64,000 nucleotides of DNA from Rhizobium bangladeshense (GCF_017357245.1 NZ_CP071612.1:561001-625000); one strand, 5' to 3'. Shown: positions 44,999 to 54,755, numbered from the stretch's first letter. A program made the numbers and translations. Notes: generated by a model from the letters alone, not told the origin.

Positions 44999-45176
44999 TC
45001 AGCCGAATCGGAGCTTGTCGGCAACGCTGCCGCCAAGGCTTTAGATGAGATAGTCTCCTCGCGGCGTCCAAAAGCAGCTCTTCCAGCTGTTCCACACGGA
45101 CCACGTCGGCCCGCATCACCTGTCTGATCAACGGATCTCGCAAGACCTCGGCGGCCGTCATCTCCTGATGGCGCAT
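44967..45176 (-). CDS. Small helical protein of unknown function
   Basis: This 69-residue frame starts behind GGGAGATAACA. The first 40 residues (MTAAEVLRDPLIRQVMRAD, then LEELLLDAARR) form two amphipathic helices. From memory they resemble a short rhizobial family with the DPLIRQ motif. The tail overlaps the end of the response-regulator gene on the other strand. Its function is unknown. Confidence 0.55.
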   Translation of the reverse strand: MRHQEMTAAEVLRDPLIRQVMRADVVRVEQLEELLLDAARRLSHLKPWRQRCRQAPIRLISPAPAKLQG

Positions 45177-45333
45177 TGTTATCTCCCTTTCTCTCCGACT
45201 TGATTAATCGACGTGGGAAGCCGGGCGATGTCAGAAGCGTGACCAAACCGAGGCGCCTGGTAAAGAAACGTTTCCAAGGCGGTTCAAAACTCACCTACGA
45301 GCTGCCCCTGCCGCAGCGGCGGCGATAACGAAT

Positions 45334-45352
45334 CTTAACAATTCAAAATCCA
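45334..45352 (+). promoter_or_regulatory. CTTAACAA-type motif upstream of the patatin gene
   Basis: CTTAACAATTCAAAATCCA lies 123-141 bp before the patatin-gene start and in the same orientation. It is nearly identical to the mipA motif. Confidence 0.65.
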
Positions 45353-45474
45353 AGGCAATCGCGAATCCGCGTTAATGCGATCAGGCGCCATCCGAAAGGA
45401 AGTGCACGGAGCAAGGCCCCACGGCCGGCGGTGATCTTGCCGCTCGTAACCGTGGCCGAAGACAGGGCGACAAC

Positions 45475-46643
45475 TTGATTCGACTAATGGCCATCCTGAC
45501 TCTCGCGTTTCTGGCTGGCTGCATGGCGCCGGACCGGGTTAGCTACAGCCCGACAGCGGCGGCCAACGCCAATGTTGAAGGATTTGGCGATATCCGCACC
45601 TATGCGGACACCGGCCGGCAGCTGCCCGATGCGCCATCATGGCTGGCGATGCCGAGACATAAGGATGTCAATTATCTCGTCCTGTCCGGAGGCGGGGCCG
45701 GGGGTGCCTTCAGCGTCGGAGTGCTCAAGGCTTGGTCGGACAGCAAAGAGCGGCCAGAGTTCGACATCGTCAGCGGCGTCAGCACTGGCGCCCTCATTGC
45801 ACCTTTGGCTTTCCTCGGTCCGGCCTATGACGACACGCTCGTCGATCTCTATACGAGTGGCGCCGCAAAGGAGTTGATGGACGCAGATTTTCTGCCAAAG
45901 GCCTTGCTTGGTCCAAGCCTGCTGAAGCAGGCACCGCTGCGCCGGATGGTCGAACGCCATCTTACACAGGAGATCCTGGAAAAAATCGCCGCCGAGCACC
46001 GCAAAGGAAGGCGCCTGCTCGTCCTGACCTCCAATCTCGATTCACAGAGACCGGTAGTATGGAACATGAGCGCCATCGCCGACAGCGGTCGGCCTGATGC
46101 ACTGAAGCTTTTTCGGGACGTCATCATCGCCTCGGCGAGCATCCCTGGGGTGTTCCGGCCGTGCTCATCAGGGTCAAGGCAAACGGCGAGGAGTTCGAGG
46201 AGATGCACTCCGACGGCGGTTCATCATCCCAGATCCTGACAATCCCCGAAGGTTGGATGGCGAGCCCGCGCCAGGTGCGGTGGCCGAAGGGCCTGAAACT
46301 GAACATGTATGTCATCGTCAACAACGCGCTTGTGCCGGAGTTCTCGACGACGACCAACAATACGCTGGCTGTCATGGCCAGAGCGAGCGCTGCCCTCATC
46401 AAGTCCCAGACGCGTAGCGCTTTGGTCGCAACTTACGTCTATGCCCAGAAGAACGGCATCCGCTTTCGGGTCGCCTCGATCGATAGACAAATCCCCTACA
46501 AAATCACCGATCCCTTCAACACCAACTATATGCGCGCCGTCTACCACCTCGGCTACGCCGAAATGGCAAGCGGCCGCCTGTGGAAAGACCAGCCGGTCTT
46601 TGCCGATCTGGCCGCGGCGGATCCGCCTCAATCCTCGCAATAG
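45475..46643 (+). pseudogene. Patatin-like phospholipase lipoprotein, frameshifted
   Basis: From a TTG at 45475 (ATG 45487 possible) the frame shows a lipobox (LAFLAGC), the oxyanion motif SGGGAGGAFSVG and nucleophile Ser103 in GVSTG. At about 46155, after SIPGVF, it shifts into nonsense ending at 46239. The correct continuation is in the next frame: PVLIRVKANGEEFEEMHSDGG with the catalytic Asp, then a normal C-terminus to 46643. One missing base explains it. The lesion separates Ser from Asp, so activity would be lost if real. A sequencing error is possible. Intact length is about 389 residues. Confidence 0.8.
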
Positions 46644-46681
46644 CCGCCCGACCTCAGAAATTTTCAACCAAAGGAGAACAA

Positions 46682-47563
46682 ATGTCACTTCCGCATCCTG
46701 CCCATGCCTCCGGCCGACGGCTTTGTAGTCCCGCAACCTCGGCACTCCTGTCCTGCCTAATCGCCTCGGCTGCCGCAGGCTGCGCCGCGGTGCCGCTGGA
46801 AGAGGCGCATACGTTGGTATCCTATGACGGGCTGACGTCCAACAACGGCAAGATCACCAAGGCGAAGCTCAAAGTCGATCAGAAGGACCTTGCGGCGGCC
46901 AAGACCATCTACATCCAGCCGACAGCGGTTTCGCCAAAGGCGGGATCTTCTATCAAGAAGCCTTCAGAATCCGCCCTTGTCGCCAATGTGATCAGTCGGG
47001 CTCTTTGCGTCGGCGTCAGCGATCGATTTCAGGTCGTCGACCGCAGAGAGAACGCCGACGTCGTCGTTCATGCCACCATCACCCGCATTGTGCCCACAAA
47101 CGCCGGGATGGCTGGCGTGTCGACCGCGACTTCGCTCGGTGCCTCGTTGGTTGTTCCGGTTCCCGTGCCTAGGCTGCCGTTGGGTCTCGGAGGCCTTGCG
47201 GTCGAGGCCGAGGCGACGGCGAGAGACGGTAGGCAGGTGGCCGCGATGGTCTGGGCAAAAGGCGCCAACGCCATCACCACGAGCGCACGCGTCTCGCAGG
47301 TCGGGGATGCCTATTCGCTCGCCTCGGGCTTCGGCAGCGATTTCTCAAAGATGCTTGTCACTGGCAAGACTCCGTACAAGGGGCTGCCCAAATTCCCGTC
47401 CGCTCAGAAGATCAAGTCGAGCCTCGGCGGAAGACCGAAATACCCCGCCTGCGAGCGCTTCGGCCGGTCGCCTGGCGTCAAGGATTTCGCTGCTTCGCAA
47501 ATTGGCCTGCCACCATCTTGGACAGACAAGCAGCCCGCAGTCCTCGGCCAGTGGTCACCGTGA
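46682..47563 (+). CDS. DUF3313-family lipoprotein
   Basis: This 293-residue protein starts behind AAAGGAGAA. The signal ends in a lipobox (SAAAGC), so it is a lipoprotein. The mature part follows DUF3313: YDGLTSNNGKITKAKLKVD, KTIYIQPTAV, ADVVVHATITRIVPTN, and a glycine/proline hydrophobic stretch. It is 38 bp behind the patatin gene and probably co-transcribed. The family sits in the outer membrane or periplasm with unknown function. A strong terminator follows. Confidence 0.82.
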   Translation: MSLPHPAHASGRRLCSPATSALLSCLIASAAAGCAAVPLEEAHTLVSYDGLTSNNGKITKAKLKVDQKDLAAAKTIYIQPTAVSPKAGSSIKKPSESALVANVISRALCVGVSDRFQVVDRRENADVVVHATITRIVPTNAGMAGVSTATSLGASLVVPVPVPRLPLGLGGLAVEAEATARDGRQVAAMVWAKGANAITTSARVSQVGDAYSLASGFGSDFSKMLVTGKTPYKGLPKFPSAQKIKSSLGGRPKYPACERFGRSPGVKDFAASQIGLPPSWTDKQPAVLGQWSP

Positions 47564-47650
47564 GAGGTCGACGAGTGACCTTTGCAGAGCCAGCCTCGTC
47601 CACCGCTCGATATGTGGAACGAGCGACATCTACACCCTTGTGAGCCTGCA

Positions 47651-47685
47651 CCGCCGACATCCTGGATGTCGGCGGATGCGTTTTT
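47651..47685 (+). terminator. Rho-independent terminator after the DUF3313 gene
   Basis: CCGCCGACAT (47651-47660) pairs perfectly with ATGTCGGCGG (47666-47675) across a 5-base loop, followed by ATGCGTTTTT. It ends the patatin-DUF3313 unit. The rest of the 343-bp gap 47564-47906 has no supported gene. Confidence 0.8.
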
Positions 47686-47906
47686 GGGCTACTCAGCTGG
47701 CGGGCGCTCGAAACGCCGTCGCCTTCTGCGCGGGTGCGTCCTCTCACGACCCGGAAGAAGGGCTTCAACGGGACTCGCCGCATGCGGAATGGTGCTCTGG
47801 TAGCGGCTCCGGTTGGAAGCCTCGTCAGGCTCCCCGCGCCAGGAGTGACCGAAAAGCCCTGGCTGCCGCGAAGGCTCGTGGATTCGAGCAATTGGGGGGC
47901 TCTGCT

Positions 47907-50900
47907 TCATTTTGCTAGGCTGATTTTTCCACTGCGGGGCCTCTGGTCGTGCGAGATGCGGTCTTCTTTGTCAGCTCCTGGCCGGTGCTCGGCGAGCTTT
48001 CCATTGATAATTCGCCTGAGGAACAGGAGGAAATCGTCGACCAAGGTGAAGATGACAGGGATGACAAGGAGGCTAAGTACGGTCGAGGTCATCAGGCCGC
48101 CGATCACGACGATTGCCATCGGCTGCCGGAAGCTCGCATCGCCACCGCTGAGACTGAGGGCAACAGGGAGCATGCCGCCTCCCATCGCCATCGTCGTCAT
48201 GACGATGGGACGGGCTCGCTTGTGGCAGGCGTCCACCAGCGCGTCGAAGCGCGAGACGCCCGTGCGTCGCGCCATGATCGCATATTCGACCAGCAGGATG
48301 GAGTTCTTCGACACCACTCCCATCAGCATCAGCAGACCGATGACGACAGGCATGGAGAAACTTGTTCCTGTCAGCACCAGGGGCAGAAGGGCGCCGCCGA
48401 GCGAGAGGGGAAGCGCCATGAGAATCGTCAGCGGCTGGAGGAAGTCGTGAAAGAGCAGGACCAACACGGCGTAGATGCAGAAGACGCCGACCGCCATGGC
48501 GAGGCCGAAGCTGTCGAAGAGGTCTGATCGGCGCTCGAGTTCGCCCTGTTCGACAAGCCTCACGCCTTGGGGAAGGCTTCGGAGTGCAGGCAGGGCCTGG
48601 GCCTCGCGGTATACATCGCCGAGGACGCGACCATTGAGCTCGACTGAGATCGTCACGTTGCGCGACCGGTCAATCCGGCTGATCTCTGACGGACTGCTGC
48701 CCATAGTGATGGCCGCGACCGAGCCCAAGTCGACGCTGCCTCTGCTGCCGGGAACTCGCAGGTTAGAGATGTCTTCGAGCGTCCTGCGGTTGCTCGGATC
48801 GAAGCGCGCGCGAATATCGAGCTGGCGCTGTGGCAGATTGAGTTTCGCCAGCGCGGAGGAATGATCGCCGCCGGTTGCGACGCGAACAGCCTCGGAGATC
48901 GATTCAGCAGTGACACCGAGAGCGGCGGCCCGATCGAGATCTGGAATGATCTGGATTTCGGGGGCCTGAAGCGAAGCGCTTGAGGTCACCGCCCCGATGC
49001 CCCGCAGCGTCCGAAGCTGTTCTTCGAGTGCACCGGCCGCCTTGTCGAGCGCGCCGGCGTCGTCGCTCGCAAGGGTAATATCCAGTCTGGTGCCATTGCC
49101 GCCCGAACCTACCTGAATGCGGGCCCCCGGAAGAAGCGCGAGCGCCCGCCGGATATCGCTCTCTATGTCGAGCTGGGAACGTTTTCGTAGGCCGACCTTT
49201 TTCAAGTCCACGATCAGAGATGCGCTCGCCGTATCGGCTGTCGTCGTGGAATCCAGGAGATCACCTGATGAAATCGTCCCGACGGTCGAGAAGACATGTG
49301 TTACCTCTGGCAGATCGGAGATGAGTTTGGCGGCCCTGCGGCTGGTCTCATCCGTTTCTTCGATCGGTGTTCCGGGTTGCAGCGTAATGGTAACCTGCGT
49401 CTGTGCATCGTCCGACGCCGGCAGGAAACCCGAACTGAGGAGTGGGATCGCCGCCAGCGACAGACCGAGGAAAACAAGCACGCAGAATGCCGTCAGGAGG
49501 CGATGCTGCAGGCAGGCTTTCACGAGCGCGATGTAGCCCCGCATGATCCGCCCATCCTTCGCCTCCACGGGATGAACTTTCATCATGTATGCGGCCATCA
49601 TCGGCGTCAAAAGCCGTGCAACCAGCAGGGAGGCAAGAACCGCCACCGACGCCGTCACGCCGAACTGCCGGAAGATGAGGCCCGGAATGCCGCTCATGAA
49701 GGCCGTCGGCAGGAAGACCGCCACGAGCGTCAATGTGGTGGCAATGACAGCAAGACCGATTTCGTCAGCGGCCTCAAGCGCCGAGCTCTTCGGCGACTTT
49801 CCCGTCTGCAGGTGACGCGCGATGTTTTCGATTTCGACGATCGCGTCGTCGACGAGGATACCGACCACCAGCGATAGCGCCAGCAGCGTCACTGTATTGA
49901 GGCTGAAATCGGCAAGATACATGACGACGAAGGTCGGAATGACGGATAGCGGCAGCGCAATCGCTGACAGGAATGTTGCGCGCCAGTCCCGCAGGAAGAG
50001 CCAGACCACGACCACGGCCAGGATAGCCCCTTCATAGAGCATCTGCTTGGAGCCGTCATAATTCTCGATGATCGGGCCGACCGTACTGTAGGCCGTGACG
50101 ATCTCGACATCCGGATTGGCCCTGGCGAACTCCTTTACCGCGGTTTCGATTGCTGCGGCGACAGCCGTGTCGGAAAACCCGTTCGAGCGCTTGATCTCAA
50201 CGGCGATCACCGGTTTTCCGTCGAGATAGGCGATCGACGAGCGGTCGGCAAAGCTGTCCGTTACCGTGCCGATTTCATCGAGCCGCACCAGTGCTCCGCT
50301 CGGGAGCGGGATTGCGAGTGCCTTCAGCTCATCGATTGAGGAAACCGCCCCGGTTGTTCGGATCGTCTGCTTGGTTCCTCCGACATCGCCTCGTCCACCC
50401 GACGTGTCGATTTGCATGGATCGCAGGGTCGAGGAAATGGTCGCCGCGCCGACATTGAGCGAACTCATCAGATGCGGGTCGAGATCGATATGAACTTCGC
50501 GATCCACGCCGCCGACGCGGCTGACTTGCCCGACGCCTGGCACGGCAAGCAGGGCTTTCGTCATGTCATTGTCCACGAACCAGGAAAGCTCGGTCTGGTC
50601 GAGCCGCGTGGAGCGCACGGCAAATGCGATCAGCGCCGATCCCTGAATCAGCGTTCTCGTCACGCTCGGAGACTGCATCGCGGGTGGAAGGTCGCTGCTG
50701 GCACTGTCGACGGCGTTACGCACCTCGTTCAGTGCTTGCTCGCCGTCCTTGCCGATCTGGAAGGACACGCTAATGACGACCGTTCCCCCTGTGATCCTTG
50801 TCGTAATGTGGTCGAGGAGGCTGAGCGAGGCGAGCTTGTCCTCGATCTTGCGGGCGACTTCCGTTTCCAGTTGGGCCGGTGCAGCACCCTCAAGTGTGGC

Positions 50901-51044
50901 GTGGATCTGAACCGTCGGAAGATCCATATCCGGAAAGTTTTGAACCGAGAGCCGCTCGAAGGCGATAAGCCCGCCCCCAGTCAGCAGGATGAATAGGAGG
51001 ACGGCCGGAACAGGGTTTCGAATGGACCACGCGGAGATATTCAA
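47907..51044 (-). CDS. RND-family efflux pump (inner-membrane transporter)
   Basis: This 1045-residue AcrB/MexF-type protein has twelve membrane segments and two large periplasmic loops. It begins SAWSIRNPVPAVLLFILLT and contains GILVDDAIVEIENIARHL in TM4, bearing the proton-relay aspartate pair. The second half shows GVVSKNSILLVEYAI. It captures compounds in the periplasm and drives them through an outer-membrane channel. The start overlaps the adaptor gene by four bases. No TolC-type gene lies in the window. The substrate is unknown. Confidence 0.95.
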   Translation of the reverse strand: MNISAWSIRNPVPAVLLFILLTGGGLIAFERLSVQNFPDMDLPTVQIHATLEGAAPAQLETEVARKIEDKLASLSLLDHITTRITGGTVVISVSFQIGKDGEQALNEVRNAVDSASSDLPPAMQSPSVTRTLIQGSALIAFAVRSTRLDQTELSWFVDNDMTKALLAVPGVGQVSRVGGVDREVHIDLDPHLMSSLNVGAATISSTLRSMQIDTSGGRGDVGGTKQTIRTTGAVSSIDELKALAIPLPSGALVRLDEIGTVTDSFADRSSIAYLDGKPVIAVEIKRSNGFSDTAVAAAIETAVKEFARANPDVEIVTAYSTVGPIIENYDGSKQMLYEGAILAVVVVWLFLRDWRATFLSAIALPLSVIPTFVVMYLADFSLNTVTLLALSLVVGILVDDAIVEIENIARHLQTGKSPKSSALEAADEIGLAVIATTLTLVAVFLPTAFMSGIPGLIFRQFGVTASVAVLASLLVARLLTPMMAAYMMKVHPVEAKDGRIMRGYIALVKACLQHRLLTAFCVLVFLGLSLAAIPLLSSGFLPASDDAQTQVTITLQPGTPIEETDETSRRAAKLISDLPEVTHVFSTVGTISSGDLLDSTTTADTASASLIVDLKKVGLRKRSQLDIESDIRRALALLPGARIQVGSGGNGTRLDITLASDDAGALDKAAGALEEQLRTLRGIGAVTSSASLQAPEIQIIPDLDRAAALGVTAESISEAVRVATGGDHSSALAKLNLPQRQLDIRARFDPSNRRTLEDISNLRVPGSRGSVDLGSVAAITMGSSPSEISRIDRSRNVTISVELNGRVLGDVYREAQALPALRSLPQGVRLVEQGELERRSDLFDSFGLAMAVGVFCIYAVLVLLFHDFLQPLTILMALPLSLGGALLPLVLTGTSFSMPVVIGLLMLMGVVSKNSILLVEYAIMARRTGVSRFDALVDACHKRARPIVMTTMAMGGGMLPVALSLSGGDASFRQPMAIVVIGGLMTSTVLSLLVIPVIFTLVDDFLLFLRRIINGKLAEHRPGADKEDRISHDQRPRSGKISLAK

Positions 51045-52114
51045 CGCGCTTCTCCTTCCACGTGCACGAGGGCGCCGTCGGAAAGGAAGGCGCCCCCGGT
51101 CTTCACGACCATTGCCGAGCGCGTGAGGCCGGAGATTATCTCCACTTCGCCGTCGTTGCGGCGGCCAGTTTTGACGCGGATGCGCCTGGCGCGCTCTTCG
51201 GAGTCTATGGTAAAGACGTAATCGATGCCGTCGCGAGTAACCAGTGCTGTCTCCGGCACGGCCAGGGCGAGTACGAGCCTGAGCTTAATCCGCCCGGTCG
51301 CATAGAAGCCGATCGGAGCACGAGAGTCCGCCGATAGCGAGACATAGACGAGCGTTCTGCCTGTATCGGTGCTGACGGTCGGCGCGACGAGGCGAACCGT
51401 TCCCTTCAGCTGCTGGCCGCGGGGCCCCTCGATAGTTGCCGTCATGCCTTCCTTGATAAGAGGGCCGTACCGCGCCGACACCTCGGCCTGCCACTCGATG
51501 CGCTGTTGGCGCACGAGGCGAAACAGCTCCATGCCTGACGTGACGACGGCGCCGAGCTGGGCGGTACGAGAGGTGATGAGGCCATCGTCGACCGCCACGA
51601 TGGTTGTTTGCGAAAGCTTGATCTTCTGGCTGTCAACCAGAGCCTGCGCGGATTGGACACTCGCCATCGCCGTTTGCTCGGCGCTGAGATATTCGATGAT
51701 CTTCTCATCGGAGAGAACGCCGCTGCCTATCATTTTCCGGGCGCGCTTGGCGTTGGCCTCGGCTTTCGCAAGATCGGCTTTGGCAGTCGCCAAAAGGGCT
51801 TCCTCCTTTCGCAGATCGGCGCGCACGGTATCGTCGGCCAGCTGAGCGAGCGCCTGTCCCTTCGTCACGACAGACCCGACATCGACGAATACATCGGTGA
51901 TGCGCACGCCGCTGATTTCGGCGGCGCTGATCGCCTCGTGCCAGGGCTTCAGCCAGCCGCCGGCGAGAACCGTTTCTGGCCAGTCTCGTTCCGCGAGCGC
52001 TTCTACGGCAACGGTAAGTGCCGCGCCGCGCTCTTGCGCCAATGTGGCTCCCTGGCCGGCAAACAACCCGTAGAGAACAAGGCCAATGGCCAAGGGAAGA
52101 CGTTGCGTCAACAC
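51041..52114 (-). CDS. RND efflux periplasmic adaptor (membrane fusion protein), GTG or TTG start
   Basis: This 357-residue HlyD/AcrA-type adaptor has an N-terminal signal (ending ATLAQE) and a lipoyl-like domain (about 45-85). A helical hairpin (about 95-160: ALLATAKADLAKAEANAKRA) and a beta-barrel/membrane-proximal part follow. It is the linker between the RND pump and an outer-membrane channel. AAAGGAG lies closer to the ideal distance for TTG 52111 than for GTG 52114. It is translationally coupled to the pump gene. Confidence 0.92.
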   Translation of the reverse strand: MLTQRLPLAIGLVLYGLFAGQGATLAQERGAALTVAVEALAERDWPETVLAGGWLKPWHEAISAAEISGVRITDVFVDVGSVVTKGQALAQLADDTVRADLRKEEALLATAKADLAKAEANAKRARKMIGSGVLSDEKIIEYLSAEQTAMASVQSAQALVDSQKIKLSQTTIVAVDDGLITSRTAQLGAVVTSGMELFRLVRQQRIEWQAEVSARYGPLIKEGMTATIEGPRGQQLKGTVRLVAPTVSTDTGRTLVYVSLSADSRAPIGFYATGRIKLRLVLALAVPETALVTRDGIDYVFTIDSEERARRIRVKTGRRNDGEVEIISGLTRSAMVVKTGGAFLSDGALVHVEGEAR

Positions 52115-52282
52115 GGACTCCTTTCATGCTGTGGTCGCAGCGGATACGAAAATTGTGCCCGCAAGGCCGATGGCGGGCGCGACGAGTTGTCGTCGCCGGT
52201 CGCACGGCTGTTGGTGCCGCCTTTGTCAGCCCGGATGTAGCGGATCGACCGCTCTGTGCGGTCAAAGATCGGCAAAGTTCGG

Positions 52283-52297
52283 TTAAGTTAGATTAAG
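52283..52297. promoter_or_regulatory. Direct repeat, possible OmpR-type site for the efflux operon
   Basis: TTAAG occurs twice with a 10-bp period (52283-52287 and 52293-52297), the spacing of OmpR-family half-sites. It lies about 170 bp upstream of the adaptor start. Confidence 0.4.
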
Positions 52298-52357
52298 CCG
52301 GCCGGCTGACTTCTGTATGCCGCGCAGCGCGATGAGACGCCCGTCATGCCGCCCGGC

Positions 52358-52376
52358 CTTAACAAATCAAAACATA
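52358..52376 (+). promoter_or_regulatory. CTTAACAA-type motif upstream of the S41 protease
   Basis: CTTAACAAATCAAAACATA keeps CTTAACAA-N2-CAAAA of the mipA and patatin motifs. Orientation matches the protease gene, but the distance (about 370 bp) is long. Confidence 0.5.
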
Positions 52377-52535
52377 ACTCGTGATGACAAGACAGGCTGC
52401 ATTGAAGATGATCCGGCCACATCGCCTTGGTTTGCGATCCACAGTTTCGAGGTGAACGACGTCAGATGGAAGTCACAGCGCAATACCCAAAAGCGGGCAT
52501 CGACTCCGCGCATGCCGGTCAGCATAGCCGGCTTT

Positions 52536-52561
52536 GTAACAAAGCGGGCGATTAGGACGAT
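52536..52561 (+). promoter_or_regulatory. ECF-like element GTAACA-N16-CGAT
   Basis: GTAACA (52536-52541), 16 bp and CGAT (52558-52561). It resembles the element before bufA, including the following AA(G)CGGG, with one mismatch in the -10. It lies 185 bp before the preferred S41 start. Confidence 0.35.
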
Positions 52562-52745
52562 CAAATGCACCTTTGATGTGGGCCTATGAGCTGCCGCTCG
52601 CGGGCAAAGGCGTGCCGTTGCTTTGCGGCAAGCCGAAGCCTGCCCGCATGCGACATCAGCCGCCGGTGCGCCGGCCGTAAAGATCACGGATAGACACATG
52701 GTTCTTTCGCTTGCTCGACGAACGCAATATCCGGGAAGCGCGTCG

Positions 52746-54194
52746 ATGAAAATCAAGCCCATTGCCGGCCAGCGTCCGGCGCCGACCCCGCCGCGGGACA
52801 ATCGGTCATGGGAGAGCGGTGTTGCGTCACTGTACAACAATGCTGTCGCGCGATTGGCCGTTGCGATGAGCATTGTCGCAAGCTCTGCAGTCGCCGCTCT
52901 CGCGTTCCTGCCCCTCGAGAGCGGCGCGCCAGACGAACGTCACCGCGCCGGATCGGCCGAAGGAGGGGCGACCTACCGCGAGCTCGCACTCTTCGGAGAA
53001 GTCCTCGAGCAGGTGCGAAACTGGCATGTCGACGCGCCCAAGGATCCGCAACTCATTCGCGCCGCCATTGACGGCATGTTCACGGCGCTTGACGCGCATT
53101 CCTCGTACCTCCCACCGGAACGTTTCGACGAGATGCGTCGGCAGGATGGTGGCAGTTTTGGCGGTCTGGGGATCGAAGCGGCGGTAGAAGACGGCGTGGT
53201 CGAGGTGACCGCGCTGATCGAAGACAGCCCGGCCGAGCGAGCAGGGATCCGGGCGAACGACCGGATAGTTGAGGTTGACGGTCAGCCGACATCAGGAAAG
53301 ACTCTGGAACAGATGGCGGCGTTGTTTGTCGGCGAGGTGGGCAGCGTCATCGAGTTGGCGATCCTTCGCGAAGGCGTCGCCAGCCCGATCAGATTGACGC
53401 TCACGCGCGCGATCATAACTCTGGGGACGCCACGCCTGAGTTACGAGCAGGCCGTCGCTGTCATCAGGCTGGCGTCCTTTTCCGAACAAACCTCTGACGG
53501 TATGGAGCGAGTGATCCGCGCGGCCGTTTCGACCGCCGGGCGGCCGCCTGCAGGCATCATCCTCGACTTGCGCAACAATGGCGGCGGTCCCCTCGATCAG
53601 GCTCGGCGGGTTGCCGACGCATTTCTCGCCCGAGGAGCTATCTTCTATTCCTGCGGACGAGATCGACGGATCAGCCGCTATGCCGCACGTCCCGATGCGG
53701 TCGACGCGCTCATTGCCGCGGTGCCTGTGATCGTCCTCGTCAATGGCGGCACGGCCTCTGCCGCAGAGATCGTTGCAGGCGCCCTTCAGGATCACCGTCG
53801 GGCAACTCTCGTCGGCACCCGGACATTCGGCAAGGGCGTCGTTCAGACGGTCGTTCCGCTCGGCCAGCATGCCGGAATAAGCATCACCACGGCCCGCGTC
53901 TATACGCCGTCCAACCGGTCTATCCAGGCATTGGGGATCGCGCCCGATATCGAGGTGATGCAGACGGTTCCCCAGGACTTTGCCGGAAGCCACACCATTG
54001 CCGGTGAAGCTGGACTTGCGCGGCATTTACCGGGTGAGCAGGGGGAGGCGACCTTCACCTCCTCGATCTATGTCCCTTCCGTTCGCGCTGATGATGAACA
54101 GCTTCAATATGCGGTAAAGCTCGTATTGGGGCAGGTTCACCACGCGGCCTACCCGGCCGATCCCGGAAATGGTCAGGCTCGACACCCGGAATAG
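52746..54194 (+). CDS. S41-family C-terminal processing protease (CtpA type)
   Basis: The start at ATG 52746 (GGGAAG site) gives 482 residues; an ATG at 52698 and a TTG at 52623 are in-frame alternatives. There is a membrane segment at about 35-58, then an S41 N-domain (FTALDAHSSYLPPE), a PDZ domain (about 120-200: GGLGIEAAVEDGVVEVTAL) and the protease core. Ser338 lies in NGGTASAAEI and Lys363 in FGKGVVQ, the Ser/Lys dyad. It acts in the periplasm on envelope proteins. It is divergent from the RND operon. Confidence 0.92.
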   Translation: MKIKPIAGQRPAPTPPRDNRSWESGVASLYNNAVARLAVAMSIVASSAVAALAFLPLESGAPDERHRAGSAEGGATYRELALFGEVLEQVRNWHVDAPKDPQLIRAAIDGMFTALDAHSSYLPPERFDEMRRQDGGSFGGLGIEAAVEDGVVEVTALIEDSPAERAGIRANDRIVEVDGQPTSGKTLEQMAALFVGEVGSVIELAILREGVASPIRLTLTRAIITLGTPRLSYEQAVAVIRLASFSEQTSDGMERVIRAAVSTAGRPPAGIILDLRNNGGGPLDQARRVADAFLARGAIFYSCGRDRRISRYAARPDAVDALIAAVPVIVLVNGGTASAAEIVAGALQDHRRATLVGTRTFGKGVVQTVVPLGQHAGISITTARVYTPSNRSIQALGIAPDIEVMQTVPQDFAGSHTIAGEAGLARHLPGEQGEATFTSSIYVPSVRADDEQLQYAVKLVLGQVHHAAYPADPGNGQARHPE

Positions 54195-54321
54195 CGGCTT
54201 CGCTGATATGCCGGATTTCCCAGCTGGTAAACGCCTCCGGCGAATGGTCAGCAGGACGACGTCACGAAAACAACCTATCCGGCATGCCTGGAACAAACCC
54301 ATCAAGGGAAAGGAAATCTCC

Positions 54322-54693
54322 ATGTCCGTCGCGCGCCTGCTACGAACTTGTTTCATTCGAGCGCCGCTTATCCCGTTCGCCATGCTGGCCGCTCTGTCCG
54401 CCGAACCCGCCGGAGCCGACGAGCCGCTGGCCAAGGTCATCGCTGACGGCAAGCCCTGGGAAATGTTCGTCGTGAAACGGCGCGCTTCCAATATTCTCGT
54501 ATTCCGGCCAGATGGCGGCGGCGCGATCAGCGATGGCTTGGCGAGCATCCATCCGACCTGGAGGGCTGTCCTGGGTGGGATTTGTGTCAGGCCGAAGCCT
54601 GGCGATGCTGAGAGGTGCCTGGACTTGGCCCGGACGAAAGATGGTATAGCGGCCTCGCAGAATGGCAGGACGGTTTGGGTGCTGAAGCGATGA
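54322..54693 (+). CDS. Exported protein of unknown function
   Basis: This 123-residue protein starts behind AAGGAA. The signal peptide ends near residue 34 (EPAGADEP). The mature part is about 90 residues with two cysteines (GGICVRPKP, ERCLDLA) that could form a disulfide, and conserved-looking KPWEMFVVKRR. No known domain. It lies 127 bp after the S41 protease on the same strand. Confidence 0.65.
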   Translation: MSVARLLRTCFIRAPLIPFAMLAALSAEPAGADEPLAKVIADGKPWEMFVVKRRASNILVFRPDGGGAISDGLASIHPTWRAVLGGICVRPKPGDAERCLDLARTKDGIAASQNGRTVWVLKR

Positions 54694-54755
54694 TGGTGGC
54701 GCCAGGCTAAAACCCTCGCGATGCTGAGCATTCGCGCTCGCAACAGGCGTTACGC

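Larger units (their letters stand above)
52115..52745. other. Divergent regulatory gap between efflux pump and S41 protease
   Basis: This 631-bp stretch has no convincing gene. It contains a direct repeat TTAAG-N5-TTAAG (52283-52297), a CTTAACAA-type motif (52358-52376) and a GTAACA-N16-CGAT element (52536-52561). These are the layout expected of a two-way, stress-controlled promoter region. Confidence 0.55.

Noticed and set aside
52317..52589. 90-codon plus-strand frame in the efflux/protease gap
   Set aside because: No ribosome site, unnatural composition, and it crosses several putative regulatory motifs.
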